Notes under the pieces: model-generated
The model's input: the letters and a program-made list of their open reading frames with translations, nothing else
What the model was told of the DNA's origin: nothing
Databases searched by the model: none
Source of the DNA: CAKZQX01 sp034435975
GTDB taxonomy: Bacteria > Chloroflexota > Chloroflexia > Chloroflexales > Chloroflexaceae
DNA: 64,000 bases
Reading direction: 5' to 3'
Assembly: GCA_034435975.1 (NCBI GenBank)
Contig: DAOTWD010000028.1
Coordinates: forward strand, 35,232-99,231
In this document: positions 8,554 through 17,122 of the stretch, piece by piece
Numbering within the stretch: the stretch's first letter is position 1
Layout of the letters: each line of letters starts with the position of its first letter
Program-made: the position numbers and the translations under genes

Positions 8554-8791
8554 GCCCGGGGCACGGCGATTCGCACTGTATGCGTGTACCCCCCATCTAA
8601 TACGCGTCGTGCTGACGTAATCGCTCAGGAAACCGGTTATCAGCAGGGATTGCCGGAGCCTGCGCTCCTGGGACACGCTCTTGTCGTCGCCATAGCAGCG
8701 GCTTTCCCACCACAACGAGTATAACAAGAAACTCCTGGCGGTATGCGACTCCTCTAAACCACCCCACCGGAATGTAATGTTGGGCAATTGG
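8554..8791. other. Convergent intergenic region, nothing recognised
   Basis: This 238-base gap lies between the ends of the pseudokinase gene and cbiO. I see no good hairpin-plus-T-run terminator and no credible small gene in it. Confidence 0.5.
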
Positions 8792-9538
8792 TCACCCTGT
8801 CTCTTTCCAGGGATCAGGCGGCCCCAGCAATTCGCATAAGGTTTGATCGGCAAAAACCTGTGCTGGTGTATCGGCAGCAACGACACACCCGGACTCCATG
8901 ACAACCACTAGATCGGCCCAGTGACGTGCAACGTCTAGAGCGTGCGTGGCAAGCAGCACGGTGGTGCCCTCGGCAACCAGCTGGTTGAAGATGACAAAGA
9001 CCTGCTGTTGCATCCAGGGATCAAGACCAGCTATCGTCTCATCAGCCAGGATGACCCGGGGTTCCATAGCCAGCACACCTGCCAGAGCGACACGTGCTTT
9101 CTGCCCTCCGCTGAGCGCATGGGTCGGGCGGTCAAGCAGATCGCTCACACCACAGCGTACAGCAACCTGGCTCACACGCTGCCGTGTAGCGGTGATACTC
9201 AGGCCCATATTCAACGGGCCGAAGCTAATATCCTGGGCAACACTCGCGCTGAAGAGCTGGTCATCGGGATTCTGGAAGACCAGGCCAACCTGGCGCCGTG
9301 CAATACGGAGACCGTGCTGGCTGTAGTCCAATGGCGTACCAGCTATATGCACCGTGCCTGCCGACGGTCGAAGAATACCGTTAGCGTGCAACAACAGCGT
9401 ACTCTTTCCCGCACCATTACGCCCCAGCAGAACGACACGTTGGCCATACTCAAGGCGGAGCGAGGCTCCGCGCAATGCCGGCATAGACGTACCAGGAAAA
9501 GTATAGTATACATCGTTCCACTCTAGAACTGACGGCAT
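8792..9538 (-). CDS. cbiO: Cobalt ECF transporter ATP-binding protein CbiO
   Basis: 248 residues. ABC ATPase with Walker A GRNGAGKST, Q-loop VFQNPDDQLF (typical of ECF/CbiO ATPases), signature ALSGGQKAR, Walker B VILADET (with Ala where Asp is frequent before the catalytic ET) and the switch His in LATHALD. It powers cobalt import with CbiQ and CbiM/CbiN. The ATG at 9538 gives MPSVLEWNDV and overlaps the cbiQ stop by 16 bases; the longer frame to 9592 would overlap more and lacks the family's start. It is the last gene of a riboswitch-controlled operon. In some bacteria such modules carry nickel, which would suit the nearby hydrogenase, but the B12 riboswitch argues for cobalt. Confidence 0.93.
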   Translation of the reverse strand: MPSVLEWNDVYYTFPGTSMPALRGASLRLEYGQRVVLLGRNGAGKSTLLLHANGILRPSAGTVHIAGTPLDYSQHGLRIARRQVGLVFQNPDDQLFSASVAQDISFGPLNMGLSITATRQRVSQVAVRCGVSDLLDRPTHALSGGQKARVALAGVLAMEPRVILADETIAGLDPWMQQQVFVIFNQLVAEGTTVLLATHALDVARHWADLVVVMESGCVVAADTPAQVFADQTLCELLGPPDPWKETG

Positions 9539-10305
9539 GAGACTATACCTGCCACCACCAGACTCACACCAAGGGCCGTGCCGACCCACCATATCCGCCG
9601 GTCATACACGTACTCAAGTGGCAGCACACGTAGTGCCCCTTCAAGCCCACGGCTCTTTAGCGCCATTTGCATCCGCCAGCTACGCCGGTAGGCGTCAAGG
9701 AAGAGCTGACTACCCAGTAGTGCCATACTCCGGAGCGCACGACCGGGGCTGCTGAATCCCAGGCGTGCGGCCTGGGCTATGGCCATACGTTGCAGGCTGT
9801 CCAGCAACACAAAAATTGTACGGTAGATCAGCGTCATCAACTCAATAAGTGTCTCCGAGACGTGCAGACGGCGCATCAGATCGATCAAATCAGTTAATGG
9901 CGTCGTCAGGATCAAAAAGTTCAAAGCTGCCGCACAGCCGAGAGCGCGTGCGAATAGCTGGAAGGCCAGGCTTATGGCGTTAGCGTCAGTGCTGACCCAG
10001 AGACCCCCGATATGCCATGCTGCGCGATTTACTCCGGGATGATCCAGGCTCACACTTATGGCTATGCCGATCACTGAGAGTATGAGGAACAGCCCTTCCG
10101 CCAACAGGGTACGCCCAAAGACTCGGGGGGGCACCTGTGCCCACACTGATGTGAGTACGAACATCCAGCCCAGTGTCAACAGTCCGACTGCTGGCCGATC
10201 GAAGAGAAAGCAGAGGAGCATAGCGAGAACAGTCAGACTGGCCTTCTGAGCTGGATCAACGCGGCGCAGGGCATTGCTGTAGGCATAGCGGTCGATGGTG
10301 CGCAC
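9523..10305 (-). CDS. cbiQ: Cobalt ECF transporter transmembrane protein CbiQ
   Basis: 260 residues with several hydrophobic segments and the ECF-T coupling signature near the C-terminus (ALKSRGLEG, the A-x-x-x-R-G type motif that contacts the ATPase). It is the scaffold joining CbiO to the substrate-capture proteins in the cytoplasmic membrane. The start is GTG at 10305 (GTG CGC ACC), eight bases after the cbiN stop, so the genes are tightly packed and probably translated together. Confidence 0.92.
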   Translation of the reverse strand: MRTIDRYAYSNALRRVDPAQKASLTVLAMLLCFLFDRPAVGLLTLGWMFVLTSVWAQVPPRVFGRTLLAEGLFLILSVIGIAISVSLDHPGVNRAAWHIGGLWVSTDANAISLAFQLFARALGCAAALNFLILTTPLTDLIDLMRRLHVSETLIELMTLIYRTIFVLLDSLQRMAIAQAARLGFSSPGRALRSMALLGSQLFLDAYRRSWRMQMALKSRGLEGALRVLPLEYVYDRRIWWVGTALGVSLVVAGIVSCRQF

Positions 10306-10313
10306 AGGTTCGT

Positions 10314-10661
10314 CTATGCCTGCTCTGATACAGACTGGTGCGCGGCCATAGGCGTCGAATGCTCAGTGTGGCGCACCCTGCGTTGCCCAACCTTAAACCC
10401 AAAAAAGTAGCCTATCAGCCCGGCACCAAGGGCAGCCTGGAGCGCAAAAAGCAGGCTCTCTGTTTCACCACCGGGCGGCTCCATCAGCGGTGTAAACCAG
10501 GGCTCGTAATCTGGTGCCAACTCTTGTATCGCCTCAACTGCCGTAGCATCAGCCCCTTCAAACTCCGAGTCTTGCACCAGGAGCAGCGGAATGATCGCCA
10601 GCACAACCACGATACCAAACCAGAAGAGAGAGGCCCGCCATCCGAAGGATTTATGGTTCAT
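10314..10661 (-). CDS. cbiN: Cobalt transport accessory protein CbiN
   Basis: 115 residues with the CbiN plan: an N-terminal membrane helix, a short periplasmic loop containing FEGADATAVEAI (family motif of the type F.G.D..A...I) and PDYEPW, and a second helix (about 70-92). CbiN assists cobalt loading of CbiM. The start ATG lies two bases after the cbiM stop. The C-terminal tail after the second helix is polar and somewhat longer than usual. Confidence 0.93.
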   Translation of the reverse strand: MNHKSFGWRASLFWFGIVVVLAIIPLLLVQDSEFEGADATAVEAIQELAPDYEPWFTPLMEPPGGETESLLFALQAALGAGLIGYFFGFKVGQRRVRHTEHSTPMAAHQSVSEQA

Positions 10662-10663
10662 AG

Positions 10664-11407
10664 TTATGCCCCTTTCAGCACATCCAGCGCCGCAATTTCG
10701 GTCTGTGCATTCGTTTGGAGCGCATTGAAGATCAATACCGTCAGAATACCTTCGCTGATCGCCAGTGGAATCTGGGTGACCGCAAAGATCGTCCCAAATT
10801 TGATGAATGCGGCAGCGAAACCACCTGTAGGATCAGGGTAGGCAAGCGCCAGTTGCAGTGACGTAACCACATATGTAGCAAAGTTGGCAAGCGCCGCAGC
10901 GAAGAACACGGCTAAGTAGGTTGGGACGCGCCCCTTGAGACCAGACCAGATGCCCCAGGCTACCAGAGGGCCGACAATGGCCATTGCAACTGCGTTTGCA
11001 CCCAGAGTCGTTAAGCCCCCATGAGCCAGGAGCAGGGCCTGGAAGAGCAAGACGATCGTCCCAACTATGCTCATGACCGCTGGCCCAAAGAGTATGGCAC
11101 CCAATCCAGTGCCAGTTGGATGGCTGCTCGATCCAGTTACACTCGGTATTTTTAATGCACTGAGCACAAAGGCAAAGGCACCGACCAACCCAAGGAGCAT
11201 GCGTGTCTCGGGCTTCTCGATAACCAGTCGCTTGATCCGGCGGAAACCGATGACCCAGAATGGAAGGGCAACAGCGAACCACAATAGAGCCCACCCAGGC
11301 GGCAGAAAGCCCTCCATAATATGCATCGCATAAGCCGAGCGGGCCTCCAACAATATGAGCGCAAGCGCTCCTGCGGCGACGATCAACCAGCGGTTTGTAC
11401 GAGTCAT
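10664..11407 (-). CDS. cbiM: Cobalt ECF transporter substrate-binding protein CbiM
   Basis: 247 residues from ATG 11407. An N-terminal signal segment ends RSAYA, giving a mature N-terminus MHIMEGFLP. In CbiM/NikM proteins this new N-terminus with its second-position His folds into the membrane and binds Co2+ or Ni2+. Family motifs follow: FVLSALKIPSVTGSSSHPTGT and AHGGLTTLGAN, with about six more membrane helices. It is the first gene of cbiMNQO. A ribosome-binding site (AAAGGAAC) lies just upstream, beyond it the hairpin at 11459-11489 and the cobalamin riboswitch. Confidence 0.95.
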   Translation of the reverse strand: MTRTNRWLIVAAGALALILLEARSAYAMHIMEGFLPPGWALLWFAVALPFWVIGFRRIKRLVIEKPETRMLLGLVGAFAFVLSALKIPSVTGSSSHPTGTGLGAILFGPAVMSIVGTIVLLFQALLLAHGGLTTLGANAVAMAIVGPLVAWGIWSGLKGRVPTYLAVFFAAALANFATYVVTSLQLALAYPDPTGGFAAAFIKFGTIFAVTQIPLAISEGILTVLIFNALQTNAQTEIAALDVLKGA

Positions 11408-11458
11408 AGGTGTTCCTTTCGAGTGTAAGATACGGCTTATAGATATGCCAGCAAACGA

Positions 11459-11489
11459 CACCCCCGGCCTCATACGAGAACCGGGGGTG
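11459..11489 (-). terminator. Strong hairpin between riboswitch and cbiM (likely expression platform)
   Basis: A perfect 9-bp stem (CACCCCCGG with CCGGGGGTG) encloses a 13-base loop that can form a further CTC/GAG pairing. On the transcribed strand it is followed by TGTCGTTTGC, a weak T-rich tract. It sits between the cobalamin aptamer and the cbiM ribosome-binding site, where a B12-dependent terminator is expected. The T-run is poor, so termination is inferred. Confidence 0.55.
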
Positions 11490-11574
11490 AATGATGCCTA
11501 TATTGCCCTGGACGCAGAGGCGTCTAAGGCGTAAAGATCATGTTCTTCCTCCCTGGCTCGAGAAGGCTTGAACA

Positions 11575-11710
11575 AACACATCGTGGCAGGCGTCCTGGCT
11601 TCTGATGCTCCTGGTGGAGCGACCAGTTACAGTTGCGGCACAGCGCTGGACTCACACCAGCTTTCACCTTTTAAGCCCTGGCATCCGGGCTAGCGGGTCA
11701 CCACAACAAT
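11575..11710 (-). ncRNA. Cobalamin (B12) riboswitch upstream of cbiMNQO
   Basis: Read on the minus strand, the leader contains the conserved core of the cobalamin aptamer: GGTGAAAGCTGGTGTGAGTC, then CAGCGCTGTGCCGC, AACTGTAAC and, at the 3' end, AAGCCAGGACGCCTGCC. These match the known consensus elements (GCCGGTG..AATCCGGC, CCGCAACTGTA, GTCAGGA..CCTGCC). Binding of adenosylcobalamin would shut off cobalt import when B12 is plentiful. The exact ends are approximate. Confidence 0.93.
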
Positions 11711-11741
11711 ATCATATTCTAATGGAAATGAAAGTGACAAC

Positions 11742-11770
11742 AGTATAGCACACCGATGCATTATTGACAA
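11742..11770 (-). promoter_or_regulatory. Sigma-70 type promoter of the riboswitch-cbiMNQO transcript
   Basis: On the minus strand TTGTCA (11770-11765) and TATACT (11747-11742) are separated by exactly 17 bases. Transcription would start near 11735, just before the cobalamin aptamer. Confidence 0.75.
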
Positions 11771-11980
11771 CCATACCCCATAGCACTATAGCACCACTGA
11801 GGTTTTATTCGGGGGTTCAAAGTCATCTGTCTACCTGTGTTTTTCTGATACATACAGCATAAGTCCCCTGTCATTCAAGCATCATCCCACTATAAGGCAC
11901 AGAATGGCGTTGCCATCGTTTGTATGTATAGACGATCCATGTGTTCCCCGTATGGGACTAGTTTTTCTGCGAGGTCAACT

Positions 11981-13333
11981 ATGCATACGCATACGCTCTC
12001 TTCACGACTGGTTATCTTGCTTGCCTGTGGGCTATTGTTGCTCTTGCTCACCGCTTGCATAACCGAGGTTGCGCTGGACACACCCGATGGCGCAGTTCCA
12101 ACGGCGGCGATTATCGGCAGCCCACCTGACCCGGAGCCGATCGTGCTGACGCCAACAGCTACCCCTGATCAGACGGCGACGGCGCTGGCATTGCTGCCGA
12201 CAGTGGTACCTGAAGCTACATCCGAGCCGACGCCAGTGGCTCGCCTGGGGCCTGGCGATCTGCCCTACCCTTTGAGCCTGTCGCGCCTCAACTTCGGTGT
12301 CGTAGGCCATCTCTACTACACCGACCGCTACACCGCACTGGCCAAGACTCGCGAAGCCGGGTTCGAGTGGTTCCGCCAGCAGATCCACTGGCGTGATATT
12401 GAGGATCAAAGCGGTCAATTTTTCTGGGGCGACCTGGATGCGATTGTGGCCGATAGCCATGCACATGGTGTTCTGCTGCTGATCAGCGTGGTGCGTTCAC
12501 CGACCTGGTATACCGCCAATGGTAGCGATGGCATGCCCCACGACCCGGCGTCGCTGGCACGCTTTGTCGGCGCACTCGCGGCACGCTATCAGGGTCGCGT
12601 ACAGGCGATTGAAATCTGGAATGAGCAGAACTTGGCCTATGAGAATGGCGGGCGCGTTACGATTGAGGATGCCGGACACTATGTGGAATTGCTAGCCGCG
12701 TCCTATAACAGCATCAAAGCCGTCGATCCGAGCATCATTGTGGTTGCGGGAGCGCCATCCTCAACCGGCATTACCAATCCCGACATTGCGATCTCCGACC
12801 AGGATTACTTGCGGGCAATGTATAGCTACAAAGACGGCATGATCCGCGACTACTTCGATGTGCAGGCGATTCATCCTGGGGGATCCGCCAATCCACCCGA
12901 CACACTGTGGCCCGACGATCCCAGCCCGGCCGAGGGGTGGACGGATGACCCGACGTTTTATTTTCGCCATGTTGAAAACTCACGGCGACTGATGGAAGAA
13001 GCTGGCCTGGGACAGCATCAGATCTGGATCACCGAGTTCGGCTGGGCCACAGCCAACAACACGCCTGGCTTCGAGTTTGGGCACCAGGTCTCGTTTGAGC
13101 TACAGCGCGATTATATTGTCGGGGCGATGCGCCGCACCTATGAACAGTATCCCTGGATCAGCAACATGTTCCTGTGGAATCTCAATTTTACCGTGCTTCA
13201 ACGTGAACACGGTGTCGATCCGCTGCATGAACAAGGCTCGTTCAGCATTGTCAATGCTGACTGGACACCACGCCCGGCGTTCCTGGGTATTCAAGAATTC
13301 ATTGCGCAGACACGCCTGGCCGAGGGGCGGTGA
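11981..13333 (+). CDS. Secreted lipoprotein with clan GH-A glycoside hydrolase-like domain
   Basis: 450 residues from ATG 11981, which has GAGGT upstream. The N-terminus is a lipoprotein signal (hydrophobic stretch ending LLTAC), so the protein is exported and lipid-anchored. A Pro/Thr-rich linker runs to about residue 95. The rest resembles (beta/alpha)8 glycosidases of clan GH-A: IEIWNEQNL supplies the acid/base Glu215 and WITEFGWAT the nucleophile Glu352. The family (GH5, GH39 or a relative) and substrate cannot be told. The alternative start at 11924 would add 19 residues before the signal peptide and is unlikely. The 3' end overlaps the convergent aminotransferase gene by 35 bases. Confidence 0.85.
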   Translation: MHTHTLSSRLVILLACGLLLLLLTACITEVALDTPDGAVPTAAIIGSPPDPEPIVLTPTATPDQTATALALLPTVVPEATSEPTPVARLGPGDLPYPLSLSRLNFGVVGHLYYTDRYTALAKTREAGFEWFRQQIHWRDIEDQSGQFFWGDLDAIVADSHAHGVLLLISVVRSPTWYTANGSDGMPHDPASLARFVGALAARYQGRVQAIEIWNEQNLAYENGGRVTIEDAGHYVELLAASYNSIKAVDPSIIVVAGAPSSTGITNPDIAISDQDYLRAMYSYKDGMIRDYFDVQAIHPGGSANPPDTLWPDDPSPAEGWTDDPTFYFRHVENSRRLMEEAGLGQHQIWITEFGWATANNTPGFEFGHQVSFELQRDYIVGAMRRTYEQYPWISNMFLWNLNFTVLQREHGVDPLHEQGSFSIVNADWTPRPAFLGIQEFIAQTRLAEGR

Positions 13334-14597
13334 GCGTCGGCAGTGCACGGAGCCGATCGCCGGCCGCCTGGATCGTCTCCAGGCGCTTGGCAAAGCAGAA
13401 ACGCGCCAGGAGTGGGCGGTCGTGCGCCACTGTTTCCAACCCATACGCACGGGCATAGAAGGCTGACGGCGGAATGGCGGCCACGCCTATCTCGCTGGTC
13501 AACCAGCGACAGAAGGCGACATCATCGGTAAAGCCAGTGCCGCCAATGTCAGCCAGCAAAAAATAACTGCCCGCGACCGGTAATGCTGGCAGACCGGCCA
13601 CCCGTAGCACTTCCGCCAGCAGATCGCGTCGAGCAACATAGTCCGCTCGCAGTTCAGCATAGTAACCATTGTGCGCCGCCTGCTCAAACGCCGTCGCCAG
13701 CGCTTCCTGAAGCGGCGTCGCCGAGGCAAAGGTAATCCACTGGTGTGCCTGGCGCAACGCGCGCATCAGGTGTGGTGGCCCCACCACATACCCAATTTTC
13801 CAGCCCGTCAGGCTAAACGTCTTGCCAGTGCTGTTGATCGTCAGCGTGCGCTGCCACATCCCTGGCAACGTAGCGAGCGGCAGGTGTTCCCGCCCATCAT
13901 ACACCAGATGGTCATACACCTCATCACAGACCGCAATCACATCGTACTGCTGACACAGTTGGGCTATCTGCTGGAGTTCATCACGATGGAAGACTTTGCC
14001 GGTAGGATTATGCGGCGTGTTGACCAGGATAATCCGCGTGCGTGGAGTGAAAGCCGCCGCCAGTCCAGCCGGGTCGAACCACCAGTCACCTGAATATAAG
14101 CTAGCCACTGATGTGTTCGCAGCCACGACGGGCGGATGCAGACATACAAAGCGTGGAACGCCACCCGCCAGCAGAATATCGGGCACATAGGCATCGTAGA
14201 ACGGCTCGAAGCAAATGACTTCATCGCCTGGATTGACCAGCGCCTGCATTGCGGCATAGAGCGCCTCGGTAGCACCGCTAGTGATGGTGATCTCGGTGTC
14301 CGGGTCGATGATGCGCCAGCCTCGGCGCTCCCACTCGGCGGCGATGGCCGCACGCAAGCGTGGTACACCACTGGTGGGTGCATACTGGTTGTGATCAGCA
14401 GCAATCGCCGCGATTGCCGCCTGCTTCACCCACTCCGGCCCGGCAAAGTCGGGAAAGCCCTGCCCCAGGTTAATCGCCTGATGCTGCACAGCCAGCATGG
14501 TCATCTCAGAGAAGATCGTGGTTCCAAAACCATGCATACGATGCGCGTACCGCTGTACATCCATTCCTCGTACCTGGTGTTTCGCCTGATTGCTCAT
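13299..14597 (-). CDS. Class I/II pyridoxal-phosphate aminotransferase
   Basis: 432 residues, fold type I aminotransferase of the methionine/kynurenine/aspartate aminotransferase group. Seen: INLGQGFPDF near the N-terminus, YAPTSGVPRLR, SGATEALYA (PLP phosphate contacts), NTPHNPTGKVF, CDEVYDHLVYD and the PLP lysine in NSTGKTFSLTGWKIGY, ending with the substrate Arg in RFCFAKR. It transfers amino groups to a 2-oxo acid in the cytoplasm; substrate choice cannot be read from sequence. Starts at 14597 or at Met12 (MDVQRYAHRM) are possible. It lies 41 bases downstream of the hydrogenase protease gene on the same strand, so it may be read from the hox transcript. Confidence 0.93.
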   Translation of the reverse strand: MSNQAKHQVRGMDVQRYAHRMHGFGTTIFSEMTMLAVQHQAINLGQGFPDFAGPEWVKQAAIAAIAADHNQYAPTSGVPRLRAAIAAEWERRGWRIIDPDTEITITSGATEALYAAMQALVNPGDEVICFEPFYDAYVPDILLAGGVPRFVCLHPPVVAANTSVASLYSGDWWFDPAGLAAAFTPRTRIILVNTPHNPTGKVFHRDELQQIAQLCQQYDVIAVCDEVYDHLVYDGREHLPLATLPGMWQRTLTINSTGKTFSLTGWKIGYVVGPPHLMRALRQAHQWITFASATPLQEALATAFEQAAHNGYYAELRADYVARRDLLAEVLRVAGLPALPVAGSYFLLADIGGTGFTDDVAFCRWLTSEIGVAAIPPSAFYARAYGLETVAHDRPLLARFCFAKRLETIQAAGDRLRALPTLTAPRPGVSAQ

Positions 14598-14638
14598 GAA
14601 CCTCCGGCAGATAATGATTGCTAAATATCAACAATTTT

Positions 14639-15151
14639 TCAAAAACAAGGCATATCAGAATCCCTTGATTGTACCAGCATCTGTAGCTGATCGACCAGCA
14701 CGGGCAACACGGCCTCAACTGCTGGCGATAGCGCCTGAGTATATGCAAAGGAAACCCCCGTCACGGTCAACACCAGCGCTTTCGGGAACGCTCCATACAA
14801 TACTGCTGCATACAGCATCAATACCGCTGGTACAAGATGATGCGAGCAACCGCTGATCGCTGCCGACCAGTCCGGTTCCACATGCTGACAACGCACGCGC
14901 CAGGGTTCCAGCTCTGGTAAAGCAGTATCGGCATCCCGACACTGTGCATCGGCATCAATAAAGATCACCTGCCGCACCTGACTCACCGACTCGGCCAGAT
15001 CGGGTGTGAGCTGATGGCAGGCGCGAACACAGGCTATCGTTGCAGGCATCATCGCCGCCAGGTGCTGTGCCACATGCCAGCCCACGCCATCATCACCACG
15101 CAGGGGATTCCCATAGCCGATAATCAACGTTGCTGGCGTGGGAGGGGTCAT
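14639..15151 (-). CDS. hoxW: Hydrogenase maturation endopeptidase (HoxW/HyaD family)
   Basis: 170 residues. The N-terminal IIGYGNPLRGDDGVG and the Asp in VIFIDAD are the metal-sensing residues of this protease family, together with the His of SGCSHHLVP. It clips the C-terminal extension of the large subunit after Ni-Fe insertion. The ATG at 15151 overlaps the hoxH stop (ATGA) and is preferred to GTG 15160. Directly following hoxH, it is very probably specific for it. Confidence 0.93.
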   Translation of the reverse strand: MTPPTPATLIIGYGNPLRGDDGVGWHVAQHLAAMMPATIACVRACHQLTPDLAESVSQVRQVIFIDADAQCRDADTALPELEPWRVRCQHVEPDWSAAISGCSHHLVPAVLMLYAAVLYGAFPKALVLTVTGVSFAYTQALSPAVEAVLPVLVDQLQMLVQSRDSDMPCF

Positions 15152-16572
15152 CCGCGCCACACCTCATCCAGCACGGTTCCATCTGATCCCAGCAATTGCA
15201 CGTGGAGCGGTAACACACCCTGTGCATGGGTAGAACAGCTTAAACACGGATCAAAAGCACGAATAACCGCCTCAACCCGATTGAGCGCTCCTTCGGTTAT
15301 CGCAGTGCCACTTATAAAACGGCGCGCCACTTGCAAGACCCCCCGATTCATTGCCAGGTTGTTATGTCCAGTAGCAATAATCAGGTTAGCCCAGGTAATC
15401 AAGCCCTGCGCATCAATCTTGTAGTGATGCAGCAGCGTACCGCGCGGTGCCTCGGATACACCAATCCCCTCATCGTTATTTGGCCCGGCCAGTGCCCGTA
15501 CATGGTCGCTCACAATATCTGGATCGTTCAGCAACTCGGCGATACGCTCAATCCCAAACAAGATCTCAACCAGGCGTGCATAGTGAAAATAAAATGAACT
15601 GAGAACCGAACCACGTTGCAACGCACGAAACTCGGCCCATTCCTGATCGGCCAGCGGCGTACCACAGTGATCGGCAATATTGAGTCGCGCCAGCGGCCCG
15701 ACGCGATAGATGCCGTGCGGATACCCGGCTGGTTTGTAGTAGGGGAATTTCAGGTACGTCCAGTCTTCAACTGCCTCTTCCACATAATCCTGGTAGCGCG
15801 TCGGATCGAGTTGATCGGCCACAATAGTACCGGTGGCATCCACGATGCGCATATGCCCATCATAAAATTCCAAACCGCCCTGCCCGTTTACCAGGCCCAT
15901 GAACAGTGAGGGAAAGTTGGCAAAGCTCTGGATTTCCTCGCGATAGTCGTCCAGACTGCACTTAAACCAGTCCAGCACGCGTTGGATAATGCGCACGGCT
16001 TCGGGAATGGTCGCCAGGATCTGATCACGGCGTGACGCCGCAAGCGGCTGATTGACACCACCGGGAACGACCCAGGCCGGATGAATACGCTTGCCACCCA
16101 GCCACTCAATGATCTGCTGCCCAAACTGCCGCAGCCGGATGCCATCGCGGGCAATCTGCGGGTGGGCCTGCAACACGCCTGCCAGATTGCGCTGCGCCGG
16201 GTCACTATCCATACCCAGCAGCAGATCAGGCGCAGCAAGGTAAAAGAAACTCAGCGCGTGCGACTGCACAATCTGGGCCAGATTCATAATTCGGCGTAGC
16301 TTGATCGCCGTGGCGGGAATACGCACCGCCAGAATCGCATCGCACGCCTTGGCCGAGGCAATCAGGTGACTGACCGGACAAATCCCGCAAATGCGTGCCA
16401 TCAACGAGGGCATTTCATAAAAAGGGCGCCCCTCACATAGCTTTTCAAACCCGCGAAACTGCGTGACGTGGAAACGCGCATCATTGACCATCCCCTCGTC
16501 ATCAAGATGAATGGTAATCCGGGCATGACCTTCAATGCGTGTCACGGGATCGATCAGAATACGCTGTGCCAT
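15148..16572 (-). CDS. hoxH: NAD(P)-linked [NiFe] hydrogenase large subunit HoxH
   Basis: 474 residues. Both Ni-binding motifs are intact: N-terminal RICGICPVSH and C-terminal DPCLSCSTH. After the last motif a 25-residue tail (AQGVLPLHVQ...) would be removed by the neighbouring protease. The family start ILIDPVTRIEGHARI is preceded by ATG 16572 with AGAGGG upstream. It forms the H2-activating module with HoxY; electrons pass through HoxU/HoxF to NAD(P)+. Cytoplasmic. Confidence 0.97.
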   Translation of the reverse strand: MAQRILIDPVTRIEGHARITIHLDDEGMVNDARFHVTQFRGFEKLCEGRPFYEMPSLMARICGICPVSHLIASAKACDAILAVRIPATAIKLRRIMNLAQIVQSHALSFFYLAAPDLLLGMDSDPAQRNLAGVLQAHPQIARDGIRLRQFGQQIIEWLGGKRIHPAWVVPGGVNQPLAASRRDQILATIPEAVRIIQRVLDWFKCSLDDYREEIQSFANFPSLFMGLVNGQGGLEFYDGHMRIVDATGTIVADQLDPTRYQDYVEEAVEDWTYLKFPYYKPAGYPHGIYRVGPLARLNIADHCGTPLADQEWAEFRALQRGSVLSSFYFHYARLVEILFGIERIAELLNDPDIVSDHVRALAGPNNDEGIGVSEAPRGTLLHHYKIDAQGLITWANLIIATGHNNLAMNRGVLQVARRFISGTAITEGALNRVEAVIRAFDPCLSCSTHAQGVLPLHVQLLGSDGTVLDEVWRG

Positions 16573-16588
16573 CACTACCCTCTTTCTA

Positions 16589-17122
16589 TCATGCCCCAAA
16601 CCGAGATTGGCCGCTGAGATCGGGCATCCGCCCCGCCAGTAGTTCTTCCAGCACGAACGCTATCGTATCCGCCGCTGGTGGACAACCAGGCACAAAGACA
16701 TCCACCGTGACTACTTCGTGAACCGGTCGGACACGCGGGAGCAACGCGGGAATATCAACATGTGGCACCTGAGGATACAATGTGGCATTCTCTTGATAGG
16801 CGCGTTCCAGTACGGTTTCAACCCCAAAGTTGTTGCGCATTGAGGGCACGTTAGCCATCACCGCACAGTCGCCCAATGAGACCAGAATGTGGGTATGCTG
16901 GCGTATCTTGCGCATTTTCTCCAGGTCTTCGGTGCTACTCACCGCACCTTCTACCAGGGTGACATCGACAGCGTCGGGAAATGACTTGATATCGATCAGC
17001 GGGCTGTAGACCAGCTCAACCCGTTCAAGCAGATCAATCAACCGCTCATCCATATCCAGGAACGACATATGGCACCCCGAACAGCCATCTAACCAGACCG
17101 TTGCCAGACGTACATTGCTCAT
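16589..17122 (-). CDS. hoxY: NAD(P)-linked [NiFe] hydrogenase small subunit HoxY
   Basis: 177 residues. It begins VRLATVWLDGCSGCHMSFLD, carrying the proximal-cluster CxxC of small subunits; further cluster cysteines occur in SLGDCAV and VPGCPPAAD. No Tat signal, as expected for a soluble bidirectional enzyme. ATG 17122 overlaps the hoxU stop by four bases. It holds the [4Fe-4S] cluster next to the NiFe site. Confidence 0.96.
   Translation of the reverse strand: MSNVRLATVWLDGCSGCHMSFLDMDERLIDLLERVELVYSPLIDIKSFPDAVDVTLVEGAVSSTEDLEKMRKIRQHTHILVSLGDCAVMANVPSMRNNFGVETVLERAYQENATLYPQVPHVDIPALLPRVRPVHEVVTVDVFVPGCPPAADTIAFVLEELLAGRMPDLSGQSRFGA

Noticed and set aside
8209..8904. 231-codon frame on the minus strand
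   Set aside because: It overlaps the pseudokinase end and cbiO, both well supported, and its translation shows no domain or ribosome-binding site.
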